From Dromaius novaehollandiae (lineage: Eukaryota > Chordata > Aves > Casuariiformes > Dromaiidae), in assembly GCF_036370855.1 (NCBI RefSeq), contig NW_026991398.1:2046001-2110000 (forward strand): a stretch of DNA of 64,000 bases, read 5' to 3'. Each line of letters begins with the position of its first letter. Positions within the stretch are counted from its first letter, which is position 1. Position numbers and translations under genes: made by a program. The notes under the pieces are model-generated. The model was given only the letters and a program-made list of their open reading frames with translations, had not been told where the DNA came from and did not search any database. Of this stretch, positions 1 through 10,942 are shown in pieces.

Positions 1-880
1 TCACCCAGTGATGTGAACTTTATGTTCAGGCCTTTATAGATAGAGAGGCCATTGCTGCCAGAGATGCCCTGTGTGTTCCCATGTGGTGCTGGGAAATGTG
101 ACGCAGGAACCATGGGAACCTTTCTGGAGCATGGGCTAGTCACCAGGATAAGCATCTCCCAACCTCTCAGTGGGACAACTTATTTCCATTGACTAGAAAG
201 GGCAGTCCAGACAGCTGGATTAGCCAGAGACATCTGCCCTGAAGGGGTCTGGCATTGAGTGAGCTAATTCACATCCCTGTTGTCACCTCAAACGGAGTTG
301 CACTTCATGACCATGCAGGGAATGAAAAGGGTTTGTGGCTAGATGTTTAGGGACTCCTTTAAGACATCACTGTAACACAGGTACATTGAGATTGGTGCAA
401 ATTAGGCCACTGATAAATAGAGTGTTTTCACTGAGCTGATCAGCCTGCTTTCCTCTATCAGCTGTGACAGCACAACATCTCATGATGTGACTCGCTGTAT
501 GCAAGGAGTGGCAAGAATGATCCTGGGCAGGGAGTGGTTTGAGGGGCACTGGATTTGTGTGAGACACATAAATAGTATTTTGAATAGTGTAGGCCCTCTG
601 CAGCTCCCAGGGGCACCAGTCTCCTGCAGGTCCCCTGCGAGAGCTGCTGGGCCCAGGCAGGTGCCTCAGAGACGCCGGGGCCTCTCCAAGTGCCACTGGG
701 TGCTTGTGGTTGGACACCTGAGCTTAGCCTGGAAAGGTGAAGAACTGTTTTCAACATTTCAAAAATAGAAGACCACTTTCATCAGCTCAAATGATTGGCT
801 AATTTTAAAGTCAATGTTTTCCTGTGATGAAACGGTAGAAATCTTCAGGAAGGGTCTTAATCTCGGGAGAAGAAATATTG
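1..880 (+). repeat. Segmental module P, copy 1
   Basis: This non-coding block recurs inverted at about 23640-24665 and directly at about 54640-55740. Shared landmarks are a stretch near 640-770 (GGTGCCTCAGAGACGCC, then GAAGAACTG and a CATTTCAAAAATA end) and one near 300-470 (CTTCATGACCATGCAGGGAA). The short open frames here read equally well on both strands and are not kept between copies, so I call no gene. It lies at the far upstream end of the OR-1 unit. Its left end is cut by the window. Confidence 0.7.
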
Positions 881-2580
881 ATTTGCCCTTGACCTTCTGT
901 ATTCACTGCTCTGTCTATTAGGCTGTGGATGTAATCTCAGAGATCTCTCACGTATTTCCATGTGTCCTGATTAACTTGATCATATTTAAAGACCTCTTTG
1001 CTCAGACTCTCTGGACATATGCACTTTCCCTAGTTTTCCAATTTTCCTCCTCCCCTTGCTCTTTATCATTCAGATACCTCTCAGCTCTCCAGTTGCTGCT
1101 CTGAGCTTCTGGGAGTCTGAAGCTTGTCTCATCTTTCAGCAGTCTCAGTGTCTCTTTAGCCAGCTCCTTTGTTCTGCTTCTTGTCTGTCCTTTCCTATCT
1201 ATCTGTCGAAAACATTTCAAGGAAGGTTATGTGTTGTGGGCAGTGGACCTCACTGGAGGCAGCTTGGACTTGACATAGAGTTGAGGAGTGTCTTTTATCT
1301 TTTATTAAAGTGTTTCAAATCTTATTTTGTTTGATTGCAATTAAGACAAATCCTTCTGTGTCTGTTTGCAGCTAGTTCTCTATGGAAAGCAGGTGGGAAT
1401 TGTTGCACATGAGCTGTAACATTCAGCTAGAGACTTGAGAGAAAAAAAGCTGGATTTTAACCAGAGTGCTCTAAGTCCCCAGTGGCTGATGAGGGAACTG
1501 GCAGGGCTGGGGAGCTGGGGAGGAAGGCTGTCCATACATGTCTCCTATCAAAAATACTGCTCATCCTACATGTGCAGACTTCATTTGGAGACCCAGTGGG
1601 TCAGTGTGAATTGGAGAATGTGGGTATTGCTTATTCTGAAAACTGAAGAATAAAGAAAGCTTCAGAAGCAGACATCTTTTGTTTTCAGGTGCTCATTGAA
1701 ATCTGCCTAATCTCAGTACACTCCTGAAAGCTTCCCAATTAGCCACACAAGACTTGAAGAACTGAAGAAAATTATGGAAAGAGGCATGGCTCCTTAGGGC
1801 TTTGGACATTTTAATGACCCCTGAGGTGTACTTGGTGCTGAGCCCATGAACCACAGATGCTGAGAAGAGACTGAGCAAACCTCTCAAGTAGTTGAAGTCA
1901 GAAGCAAATCCCAAGTTTCTTGGAGGGTTAACGGGTCCCACTGAGGGCCATTACCAACAAAGTCTCCCCAGGGGCTGATTAGAGCAGAAAGCTGGAGGCC
2001 CTGATTGCAGGTAGGCAAAGGCAATGTGCAGGTGGCTCTGATGCCAAGTCAACCTGGATGTGTGTTGTCAAGCAGAGCAGCCAGGCACTGACAGCCAGCC
2101 CCTGCGTAGGGTGATCCTTTCCATCATGCATTGCTCAGGGCCCTTCCTGGGGGCAGTGTGCGGGTGGGGGTGCACAATGCCGAGTGCAGGACCATGATAC
2201 GGCACCTCCTGGGCTCCCAGGGGACAAGGAGGCAGCAAGGCCACAGTGCTTTAAGGCATGGTGCCTTCTCATGGACCTCGGTGGCAGAGACACCAGCCAT
2301 AGCCAAGAGGACAAAGACCTGGCTGTGTTGGGAGGTGTCAGCCTTGGTAGTGCCCCTGGCCATCTCCACCTCAGGCTGTGCTATGCTTTCCCACGCCTGT
2401 GCCTGTTTCCCTGCAGACTGTAGACACCCAACCTGCTTCCCCACCTTGCTCTCACCCTGTGATCTCCTGACCTCTCCTGATGTCTTGCCCTCCTCACTTG
2501 CTTTTCCCTTGACACACAAAGCCAGAGCCTGACCACAGACTCCCTCTGGGTGACCTGTGGTACCACAGCACTACCTTAGG
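880..2580 (+). repeat. Segmental module Q, copy 1
   Basis: This non-coding block recurs in the same orientation at about 33830-35110 and 55740-57560. A good landmark is GACCTCACTGGAGGCAGCTT near 1247, with a match near 34039. Another is the segment around 1750-1990 (GAGGCATGGCTCCT, then CCCACTGAGGGCCATT). No open frame is maintained in all copies, and I recognise no gene. The copy expected in the inverted OR-2 unit is missing. Confidence 0.65.
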
Positions 2581-3215
2581 AGTGACATTTTCTTTTCCTA
2601 ATGTCACATCTAAACCTCAAAAGCTGCTGCTTCCAGCTTTGTCTCTTTCTCATGCTGTTTCCCACTACCAAGGAAAGCTCCAGCATTTCTGAAACCACCC
2701 TTCAAGCAGTTACAGCCTCCTACTCTCCTGCCCTTTGCCTGCACTTCAGCAGGCTAAAGAAGCCCAGGTCCCTCAACCTCTCCTCACAGATGGGATTATT
2801 CCCACCTAGGCACAGGACTTGACACTTCTCTTGTAAATCTTCTTGAGGTATCTGTTGTCTGAATCATCCGAGTTTCTCAGGAGCCTTCTGGACTAAAGTT
2901 CATCTGTGTCAAAATGAAAAAACAAAGCAAAAAAACCCCAAATAAACCAGAACAGCGCCAATGAGCTCAGGGTAAGCAGGGGTGGGGTGGGCTGTATGGG
3001 AACAATCAGAATGGTAAAAGATACAATTTTAGAAGGGGAGAAAATAGAAAAAAAAGGAAATTAAAAGTGAAAAAAAGGATTGATCAGGGCAGACTTGGGA
3101 ATTCCTGACAAAAAGCCCTGCATCTGAGTAATTCTGCCTGGAGGAGGACAGGAAAGCTAGCCTACTTCCACTGTCACGGGGAACCTGCATGCTTGCCCTG
3201 ACATCAACAAGCGAT
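2580..3215 (-). repeat. Old CR1-like fragment plus A-rich stretch
   Basis: The segment at about 2600-2890 reads as the antisense of an avian CR1 LINE 3' region (GGCTAAAGAAGCCCAGGTCC). A fuller copy is at 57560-58080. From about 2900 to 3080 it becomes A-rich and low-complexity, with several runs of A. A related A-rich tract follows the second copy near 58140-58410, so both pieces were duplicated together. There is no gene. Confidence 0.5.
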
Positions 3216-4435
3216 CGAGAGTGGGAAGAATCATGGACTCCTTCAGGATGGAAGGGACCTCAGGAGGCCTCTAGCCCAATCTCCTTGCTCACAGCAGGGT
3301 CAGCTCTGGGGTCAGACCAAGTGACTCTGGCCTTCATCCAGTCTCGTCTTGGAGACCTCCAAGGCAGGAGACTGCACAGCCTCTGTGGGCAACCACTTCC
3401 AATGCGTGACCATCCTTGTAGTGGAAAAGCTTTTCCTTATGTCCTGCATGAACGTCTCTTCTTTCAACTTATGCCCATTGTTTCTTGTCCTCCCACCATG
3501 CACTCTGGTGGAGAGCCTGGCTGCATCTTCTGGATGACCTCCTCGTAGCCAGTGGAAGGCTGCTGTGAGATCCCTGCAAAGCCATCTCTGCAAGTTGAAC
3601 AAGCCCCATTTCCTCACAGAGCAAGTGCTCCAGCTCCCCAACTACTGTGCGGGCCCTCGACTGAACTCGCTCCCAGTTATCAACCTCTTTCTTTTCCTGG
3701 GAACCCAACACTGGAGGCAGTGTTCTGGAAGTGGTCTAATGAATACTGACTAGAAGGTGATCATCATTCCCCTCGACCTCCTGGCTGTGCTCCTGCTCAG
3801 ACAGCCCATGATGCTTCCAGCCTTCTTTGCTGCCAGGCAACACTGCTGGCTCCTGTTTTGCCTCTGTCCACCAGGACCCTCAGGTCCTTTTCCACAGAGC
3901 TGCTCCCCAGGCACTCAGGCCCCAGCCTGTAACACTGTGGGGTGTTGGTTTCTCCCTGGCGCGAGACCTTGCATTTGTCCTTATTGAATTTCATGAGATT
4001 CCTGACAGCCCATTCCTCCTGCCTGTCTAGGTGCCTCTGAATGGCAGCCCTCAAGCATAAGACCTGCCCCTCCTCCCTCACCCCCCACAGTTTTTGGGTC
4101 CTCAGCTAGCATCTTGAGTATTGCCTCTTGCACGTCACTAATAAAGCTGTTGAACTGGACAAGTTCCTGGAGAGACCCCATGGTGCTCCACTTCTCCCTG
4201 GCCTCCAGGAAGAGTACTACGCCCTCACCACTGCCCTCGGAGCCTGACCATCCAAGTTCTTTAGCCATCTGGTTGTCTACCCATCTAGACAGTAAAGTTC
4301 TAAATTGTATTCCACAAGAATATGGTGGGAGACAGTGTCAAACAGTTTGCTAAAATCAAGTTGAAAGACACTTTCTGCTCTCCAACCACCAATAGACCTA
4401 TTTAATCATAGAAGGCAATCAGGCTCTGGGCAGGC
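3216..4435 (-). mobile_element. CR1 LINE fragment (ORF2 C-terminus and 3' end)
   Basis: This is a decayed CR1 non-LTR retrotransposon on the minus strand. Its 3' end is at 3216-3290, where the plus strand reads the antisense CR1 tail (GGAAGGGACCTCAGGAGGCC). Going up the minus strand, broken frames carry the C-terminal part of the CR1 reverse-transcriptase protein: NNGHKLKEETF and LEVSKTRLDEG (3312-3641), ERVQSRARTVVGELEHL (3469-3711) and NLMKFNKDKCKV (3797-4081). Several frameshifts and stops separate these, so it is dead. It sits opposite in strand to OR-1. Confidence 0.85.
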
Positions 4436-4507
4436 CATGTCAAGTGCTAATCCGCATATAGAAAAGGAATTCCTGCCTGCAAGAACTGCAGTAGCTACTA
4501 CCAGAAA

Positions 4508-6690
4508 TGACAGAATCAAGGACCATTCAGATCAGAAGGGACCTTCGGAGGACTCTGGTCCAACCTCCTGCTCACATAGGGATCAACCCTGAATTCACAC
4601 CAAGTCCCTCAGTGCTTTGTCCAGCAGTGTCCTGAAAGCCTCCAAGAAGAGAGAGTCCATAACCTCTCTGGACCCTTCTTCAAATGCTTCAGGATCCTCA
4701 TTGCTTTTTCTCTCTTATATACAATTTACCTGCACTTGTGTCAGCTTATAACCATTGCCTCTCATTCTCCTGCCATGAATTGCTGTAAAAGCCTCATTGT
4801 TTATCAGTGGCAACCTTGAGTTGGGAAGTTGCTATGAATTCCCCCCAGAAATCTTCCATTCTTTGTGCTGAACAAACCCGTTCCCTCAGCTTCTCCTCAC
4901 AGGCAAAGTGCTCCAGCCCCCAACCACCTTGGGGGCCTGCCACTGGACTCACTCCATGGGATCAACAGCATTCTTCTACAGGTAGCCCAGCTGGATGCAG
5001 TAGCTAGATGGGCTCTAATGAGTGTGGAGTAGAGGGGGATAATCACTTCCCTCCATCTCCTGGCTCTGCTCCTGTTCATGCAGCCCAAGATGCTGTGACC
5101 TCCACTGCTGCTAGGTCACGCTGCTGGCTCATGTCCAGCTCCCTGCCCACAAAGACTCCCTCAAACATATGACTCTGCCTCCTGATTAGGTGTCATCTAC
5201 AGTTGTGATGGGAGTTGCATCCTCCAGGTCACTGATGAACCTGTCAGACAGGCCAGGTCCCAGTCTAGACCCCTGCATACTCCACCTTTACCTGTCATCC
5301 TGGTCAAGCATGACCCATTCATGAAAACTCTCTGAGCTTGATCATACAACCAGTCTTTTACTCACCGGGTTCTCTACCCATCTTGTCATAAAGCCTTACT
5401 TGTATTCAAGAATATTTGTGGAGACAGTGTCCAACACCTTGCTAAAATCATGGTAAATGACATCCAGTACTTTCTGCTCCTCCACAATCACAGCTCTCTG
5501 ATCACAGAAGGCAATCAGCCTGCGCAGGAATGATTTACCTTCAGTAAGTCCATGCTGACTGCTCCCAGGCACATTCTTCATGTGCCCAGAAATGTGATGC
5601 AAGAGGAATCGCTGCATGCCACTCCTCAGCAAAGTGAGGCTGAAGGGCTTGCAGCTCCCTGGGTTGTCCTTGTGGCCTTTTTTGAAGATGGGCACAGTGT
5701 ATTCCTTTCTCTGGTCATTGGGACCTCCCCCAACATGCACAGCCTTTCAAAGGTGATAAACAGTGGCCTTCTGGAGACAGCAGCCAGCTCTCTCAAAATC
5801 CTCAGATGCAACCCGTCCAAACCCAAAGACTTGTATGGGTTTAGCTCTTGCAAGCAATCCCTCACTCAATGCTCCTCCACTGCTGGCTGTTTTTCTATCT
5901 GCAGCTGCTATTACTAGAGCCCCTGCCCCATTCAGCAGTGAGCCCAGGTGTTCCTTGCTTAGTCTTTCTCTGCTAGCAGAGTGGTAGCAACTCTTCTTCA
6001 TGCCCTTGACATCCCCTGCAAGTGTCTATCTGGGAGCTTTGGTTCCCCTAACACCATCCCTACTTTGGTGGACAAGAGTATCCTGTTCAGCCAAGCCGAT
6101 CTCCCAGGATGTCTACTAATTTTAATGAGTATTGGTATGGAGCATCCCTGTGCTTGGTGGCTGCTGTCCTTAAAGACCTGCTGGCTTTCCTGAGCTCCAA
6201 AGCCCTTCATAGCTGTCTCCAGTGGGATCCCCCACCAGTGCCCTGAAGAGGCCCAAGACTGCTCCTCTGAAGGCCAGAGTCTGTACACTGCTCTTGTCCT
6301 TCCTCACTGCCCTCACGATGTGGGACTCCACTATTCCATAGTCACTGCAGCCAAGGTTTCCACAGATTATCACAGCCCTGACCAGTGCTTCCTCGTGCGT
6401 GAGTACCAGATCCAGGTGAGCGAGCGTCACCCTTCCTGGCCCGTCAGGGAGCTGTGCTTAGAAGGTGTCCCTGACACCCTCCAGAAATCTCCTGGACTGC
6501 TTGTACCCTGCTGTTTGCCCTTCCAATGAATGTCAGGGAGATTAACCAACCCCCCACCCCCCCATCCGGTAAGAACCAGGCCCTGTGACCCACTGAGTTC
6601 CTCAGGTTGCTTAAGGGAGACTGCATCCACCTCCTCACCCTCACCTCACCATCACAACATCACCTTTACGGTGATGTTCATGCACAAGCT
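4508..6690 (-). mobile_element. CR1 LINE, long 5'-truncated copy (endonuclease to 3' end)
   Basis: A second, longer minus-strand CR1 begins with the antisense tail at 4508-4570 (CAGAAGGGACCTTCGGAGGA). Broken frames follow ORF2 backwards. WREVIIPLYSTLIRAHL (4897-5088) is C-terminal to the polymerase. YHDFSKVLDTVSTNIL and SSQHGLTEGKSFL (5396-5740) are reverse transcriptase. YKSLGLDGLHLRILRELA (5626-5865) is the RT N-terminus. Endonuclease pieces follow: the 6170-6430 frame (CGNLGCSDYGIVE) and NLPDIHWKGKQQG (6427-6630). Many frameshifts show it is inactive. ORF1 and the 5' UTR are absent. Matching copies lie in the other OR units. Confidence 0.88.
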
Positions 6691-8250
6691 CTCACCCAAA
6701 CCGTTGTCCATCCCATGCAAGAGGTCCGTACATCTGAGCTGTCCCTTCACAAAAAGGGCATCCCCCCTGCTCATCTTCCCCAACTGTCTTGCCTGCAGAG
6801 CCTGTACCCTGCCATCACAGCCCTCCAGTCATGCGAGTGGTCCCACCTCATCTCAGTTATTCCAACCATGTTTCAGTCCTGTGACAGCTTGTGCATCTCC
6901 ATTTGCTCCTCTGTGCTCCTGGCTGCATGCACTTGTGTTTATTTGAGTTGCAGAGCCTCGGCTGTAGCACAGAGAACAGATCTGTAATGGTGAAACCTGT
7001 TACCATGAGCCAAGGACATTCTGTGTGCAATGTCCCCACTTCAGAGCAGAGATGTGCTGGCATAGAGAGCGGGTGGCAATGTAGTGGTGAAACGAGGTTC
7101 CCCCTAAGAAAGCAAACCCTGCAGTGCCCAAGGCCAGGGAGAAACAGAGCTGGGCCATGCAGGAATGGCAGGAGAGGGGTTTGCTGCCTCAGCTGATTCA
7201 CAGCACCATGAGGCCTGTGACAGAGGTGAACTGATCTCCAGGAAGGACAAGGAGCCACTGAAGAAGTCCCTGGGCCTGGGCAGCCTGTAATTTGGCACCC
7301 TGAGGTCATCATTAGCCCAGTCCCGGTTCCTGTCATCTGGGGGTGTGAAGAGGTTCAAGGAGAGGAAAGCTAGAAGGTTTTAAGGGGCAGAGACTGGAGC
7401 ACAGACCTTGGTGTGATGTGCCTCTCCCATTTTTGAAGCATGCTTGAATGCAGACGGGATGGACTTGGCCTAAAGGCAGTGGTGGGATCCAGGTGTTTGG
7501 GCACTGATAGGAAACCTGAGATGCCCTGGGGCACTTGCCCAGCAACCACTCCAAAGGGGCATGCTTTTCCTGTAGGTCCCATGCTGTATCTGCTAGACAC
7601 CTGTTGTTGTGCTGGACACCCCAGGCATCCGACATGGCCCTGCAGGCCTATTTCTCTGTCACTGAATCAAGTGCCTGCACTGGATGACATCAGGTGTTTG
7701 CAATGTTGGGACCTGTCTGTGTCTCAGCTTCCTAGTGAGTGGAGCTTGATAGCAGTGTGCATCCAGTATGATTTCAGGTGGCCAAGGCAATTCCCCACTT
7801 GGCCCCCAATCATGCTCTGGAAGGATGTAGGTCTCACACTTGCTCCATCAGAGCAAGCAGACACTGGTACATGCCTTGGACCACCTCTGTCTCTTCACAT
7901 GTCACCAGGTGTTTGTGTGCAAGCACCTGACTGCCACCCTCCATCTCCAGGGATTATAATGGGAGCATAGACCAAGATCTCGCATGCAGACATCCATTTT
8001 GTGCTCACTTCTGCCTGGACAAAGGGAATCCCACCTCCTGTGTGTTTGTGGAGGTCATGGGAGTTTGCTGAATCCTATGCCAGCCCATGGCCTTCTAAAG
8101 CACCCTGAGAAGCCCAAATTGACTCATCGGAATTAATACCTGAACAATGAGAAAATGAACTCTGTTCTTGTCCCCATCTAGGTGTCCTGCCTAGTTACGA
8201 GATGGGAATAGGGGCTTCCAGAATGGAACACTTCCACCTTTCATAGATAA
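6690..8250 (+). repeat. Segmental module S, copy 1
   Basis: This non-coding block is found five times, at 6690-8250 (+), 21220-22900 (-), 36470-37740 (+), 48330-50250 (+, rearranged) and 61550-63000 (+). Landmarks are GTGACAGCTTGTGC at 6881, GAGGTCATCATTAGCCCA near 7302, GCAGTGGTGGGATCCA near 7478, and CCATCCTCTGATGAGACAAA near 8251. Its frames differ between copies and I see no protein gene. It lies directly upstream of the OR promoter/exon-1 region. Confidence 0.75.
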
Positions 8251-8629
8251 CCATCCTCTGATGAGACAAATTGCAATGCTGGAATCAATCTTCCTTCGGT
8301 GCTTAGAGAGGGAGCATCAGTGATTCTTCAGTGAACATTTCCCAGGAGGAGGGAGCACAAGGGACAGAGAAAGTTGTGTCCTCAGCTGGGCCTCTGCTCC
8401 TGAGTGGGGCCAGGCTCCTGGGACAGAGGGAGCTCATGGCAACCTGGCAGCACTGCCCAGACACAGCTGTGTGCAGGAGCAGCTCCTCTGCCAAGAGCAG
8501 CAGGGCTGCGGGCACTGCCTGCTGCTGCTGACATGAGATGAGAGAAGGCAGCGAGAAGTGGAAGGCAGTGTGGAGTGGGAGGACAGAGGAGAGCTCCTTG
8601 TGGGAGGAATCTTCCCAGCCCTTGACACG
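8251..8629 (+). promoter_or_regulatory. OR-1 promoter region and putative noncoding exon 1
   Basis: This segment is strongly conserved in front of OR-2 (about 21220-20855, minus), OR-3 (about 37740-38174) and at 63000-63379. It ends in a consensus splice donor, ACG|GTAAGT, with GT at 8630-8631. The coding exon of OR-1 has an acceptor 2.29 kb downstream, so this is best read as a noncoding 5' exon with the promoter in or just before it, as is usual for vertebrate OR genes. The start site is unknown, and no convincing TATA box is visible. The exon call is inferred from position, conservation and the donor. Confidence 0.55.
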
Positions 8630-10918
8630 GTAAGTCTCTGTCTGCAGGGCAATGTTACTGACGTTTCTCAAAATGTCTTAAAATGCATCCAGTCAAACTA
8701 TTAGATTTTTAAGGATTGCTCTTCTGGCTTCTCCTTTGCAGAGGAGAGGGAGATGCTTCAGAGCAGGGATTCCTTGCCACATCGTCACAGGGACAGGGCA
8801 TCCTGCTCCCTTCTCCAGGGATGCTGCAGGGGTGTGAAGCCTGGTGTGCTCACAGGTCTGCCCAGGGCTGTAATTCAGAGCAGTGTCCCTGCACCCCAGG
8901 GTGCTGTGTGCCTGGAGCAGTGACTGCTGCCTGCCAGGTTCAGCACTCAGCCTGCCTGGGGAGCTCCCCACGGCACTGGGGGGAAACGGTGGGTGGGAGG
9001 AGAGACCCCTGGCAGGGAAGGTCCTGCCAGGTGGGTGCTGTGGGGAGAAGCTGTGGGTGGGAAGAGAAAGCCCCAGCAGGGCAGGTTCATTCTCCTGCTG
9101 AGAGGGTGCTGTGTGGGTCAGGGCTGCTCTCAGCTCCAGCTCACTCTCAGGACATTTCTGGAGGAGACTTTCCAAAAGGAAGGTCAAGGCAGGAGAACCA
9201 CGAAAGGGAAGGAGCTCTCATGAGTGTGTTTTCAGTTTTTTTCTCTTTGGGTGGGGTGAAATAGCAATGCGTCTGTCAGGTTTCGGCAGGGGACAGAGGC
9301 TCCAAAACAGGGACACTGAGAGAGGAGCAGCTCTGGGAGGCACTCAGCAAATGCCTTCCTCCACCCTGAAGCCTGCAGACAGAGCCAGCAGCACCCTTCC
9401 AGCCTCAGCAAGGTTTGTCTCCCCTGCTCCGTAGCACCTGCAAACACGGAGGTGCCCTGGGCAGTGTCCTGCCCCCAGGAGGTTTCTGCAGGGCAGAGCT
9501 GAGCACCCAGCGGGTGGGATGGGGTCTGTGAGCACTGGCAGGGGAGACGTGGGGACAGAGAAACAGCTGCCCGCAGGGTTGGCTCCAGGCAGCAGAGTCA
9601 TGGTCAGAGTGTGAGAGGAAACCATCAACTCCAGCACCTCCTCTCCTCTGCCAGCCAGCACAGCCCTCTGCTCTCAAGGCCGTGGGGTCCAGGGCAGGAG
9701 TCATTTCCTCGGCAGCTGGACATGCAGGAGAGGAGACACTCCTGAGTGCCCCTCTGTGCCTGCCTGTCCCTGCCTCCCTGGGCACAAATGTCATGGTATT
9801 GCTCCATGTTTCCCAGCTGCCCATGCTGCCCTTGTCCTTCCCCTTGGACTCTCTGGGCAGGGGGGTTTCTGATGCAGCTCAGACAACACTGACCCGGCAG
9901 GTCCTGCCATGCAGACGTGTCCTTGACAGTGAGGTGCCCAAGTGCCCCTATAGCCTGTGGGGCTCTGGGCAATGCAGTGTGGGGGGCTGGGAATGTGTGC
10001 ACTCTCTCTCGTCAGGACACCCCATCCTTAGGACATTCTGCCTTTTCCCTGGGGTGTCTGGCTGGGCTGCAGTTACCCTCCAGAAGGGCCCAGCTCTCCC
10101 ATTGCAGCTGCGAGTTACCTAGGTGTCCCAGGGAGAAGCCACCTTGATATTGAGGTGACAGACATGCTGCTGGATGGCTGGATGGGGGCAGCTGGAAGGA
10201 GCCTGATGTGTTGCTGGCTATAAGGGGAGGGCTGAGACCTGCCTCACACACTCTCAGAAAGAGTGCTGATGGGCACTTTGGAAGTGGATTCCTCTGCTCT
10301 CCATGGTGTCATTTCTTTTTTGTGTAATACGGGTGCAACTGTCCTCCACCTCCGAGGTGGGAGCACAGGGCAGCTGGGAGCAAGGCAGATGGACAGGCCA
10401 GCTCTCCTGCCTCTGCACTAAAGCCAGAGTGAATCCTTTTGGCTCTCTGAAATCACAGCTGGTCCCTCTGAGAGCAGCAGCAATGCTGAGGATTTCTACC
10501 CCCAGAAATCCTCCTCTGGTGTGACAGGGTCAGCTGAAGGAAAACCAAAAAAACCCTTAAAACTATTCCTGAACTGACCTTTTTTGGAACTGGGAGTGAA
10601 GATGCTGAAAATCCATTCAACATTATGAGTGGATTAGATCTGACTGGAATTGGGAATATAAATTTTAGTCCCCCTCTTCCCATGTAGGCAGTGCTGTAGC
10701 AGGTCTGACTCCTCTGGAGCCCAAGGGCAGAGGCTGCTGCTCATCATGGCAAACTCGGCCAGCACAAACCAGCGCCCAAGCGATGGAGCTCAATGACAGT
10801 GCTGCTGAGATGGGGAGAGGTAATGAGAGTGTGTTTGGGCAGAGGGGTTATAAGAAACAGAAGATTTTGCTCAGAGATGTCTGTCCTAACTTGTCAATGT
10901 CTTTTCCTCTTTGGACAG
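8630..10918 (+). other. Putative OR-1 5' UTR intron (module T)
   Basis: The interval runs from the GTAAGT donor at 8630 to the acceptor AG at 10917-10918. It is non-coding and matches the corresponding introns of OR-2 (20854-18413, minus), OR-3 (38175-40526) and the start of the unit at 63380. A landmark is the block near 8827-8930 (GTGTGAAGCCTGGTGTGC, then GCACCCCAGGGTGCTGTGTG). Short open frames in it are not shared between copies. Confidence 0.5.
10886..10918 (+). other. OR-1 branch point and 3' splice acceptor
   Basis: CTAAC at 10886-10890 is a consensus branch point. It is followed by a T-rich tract (CTTTTCCTCTTTGG) and an AG acceptor at 10917-10918. The exon would start at 10919, only 24 bases before the ATG. 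The same CTAAC-tract-AG arrangement lies before all four OR coding exons. Confidence 0.7.
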
Positions 10919-10942
10919 TCCCCCATGCCTGCAGGGGGAAGA

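Noticed and set aside
10793-10942. N-terminal extension of OR-1 (50 extra residues in frame)
   Set aside because: The stretch includes the branch point, pyrimidine tract and acceptor. OR N-termini are short, and homologous copies start at the later ATG. The same applies to 40389-40550 before OR-3 and to 18389-18577 before OR-2.
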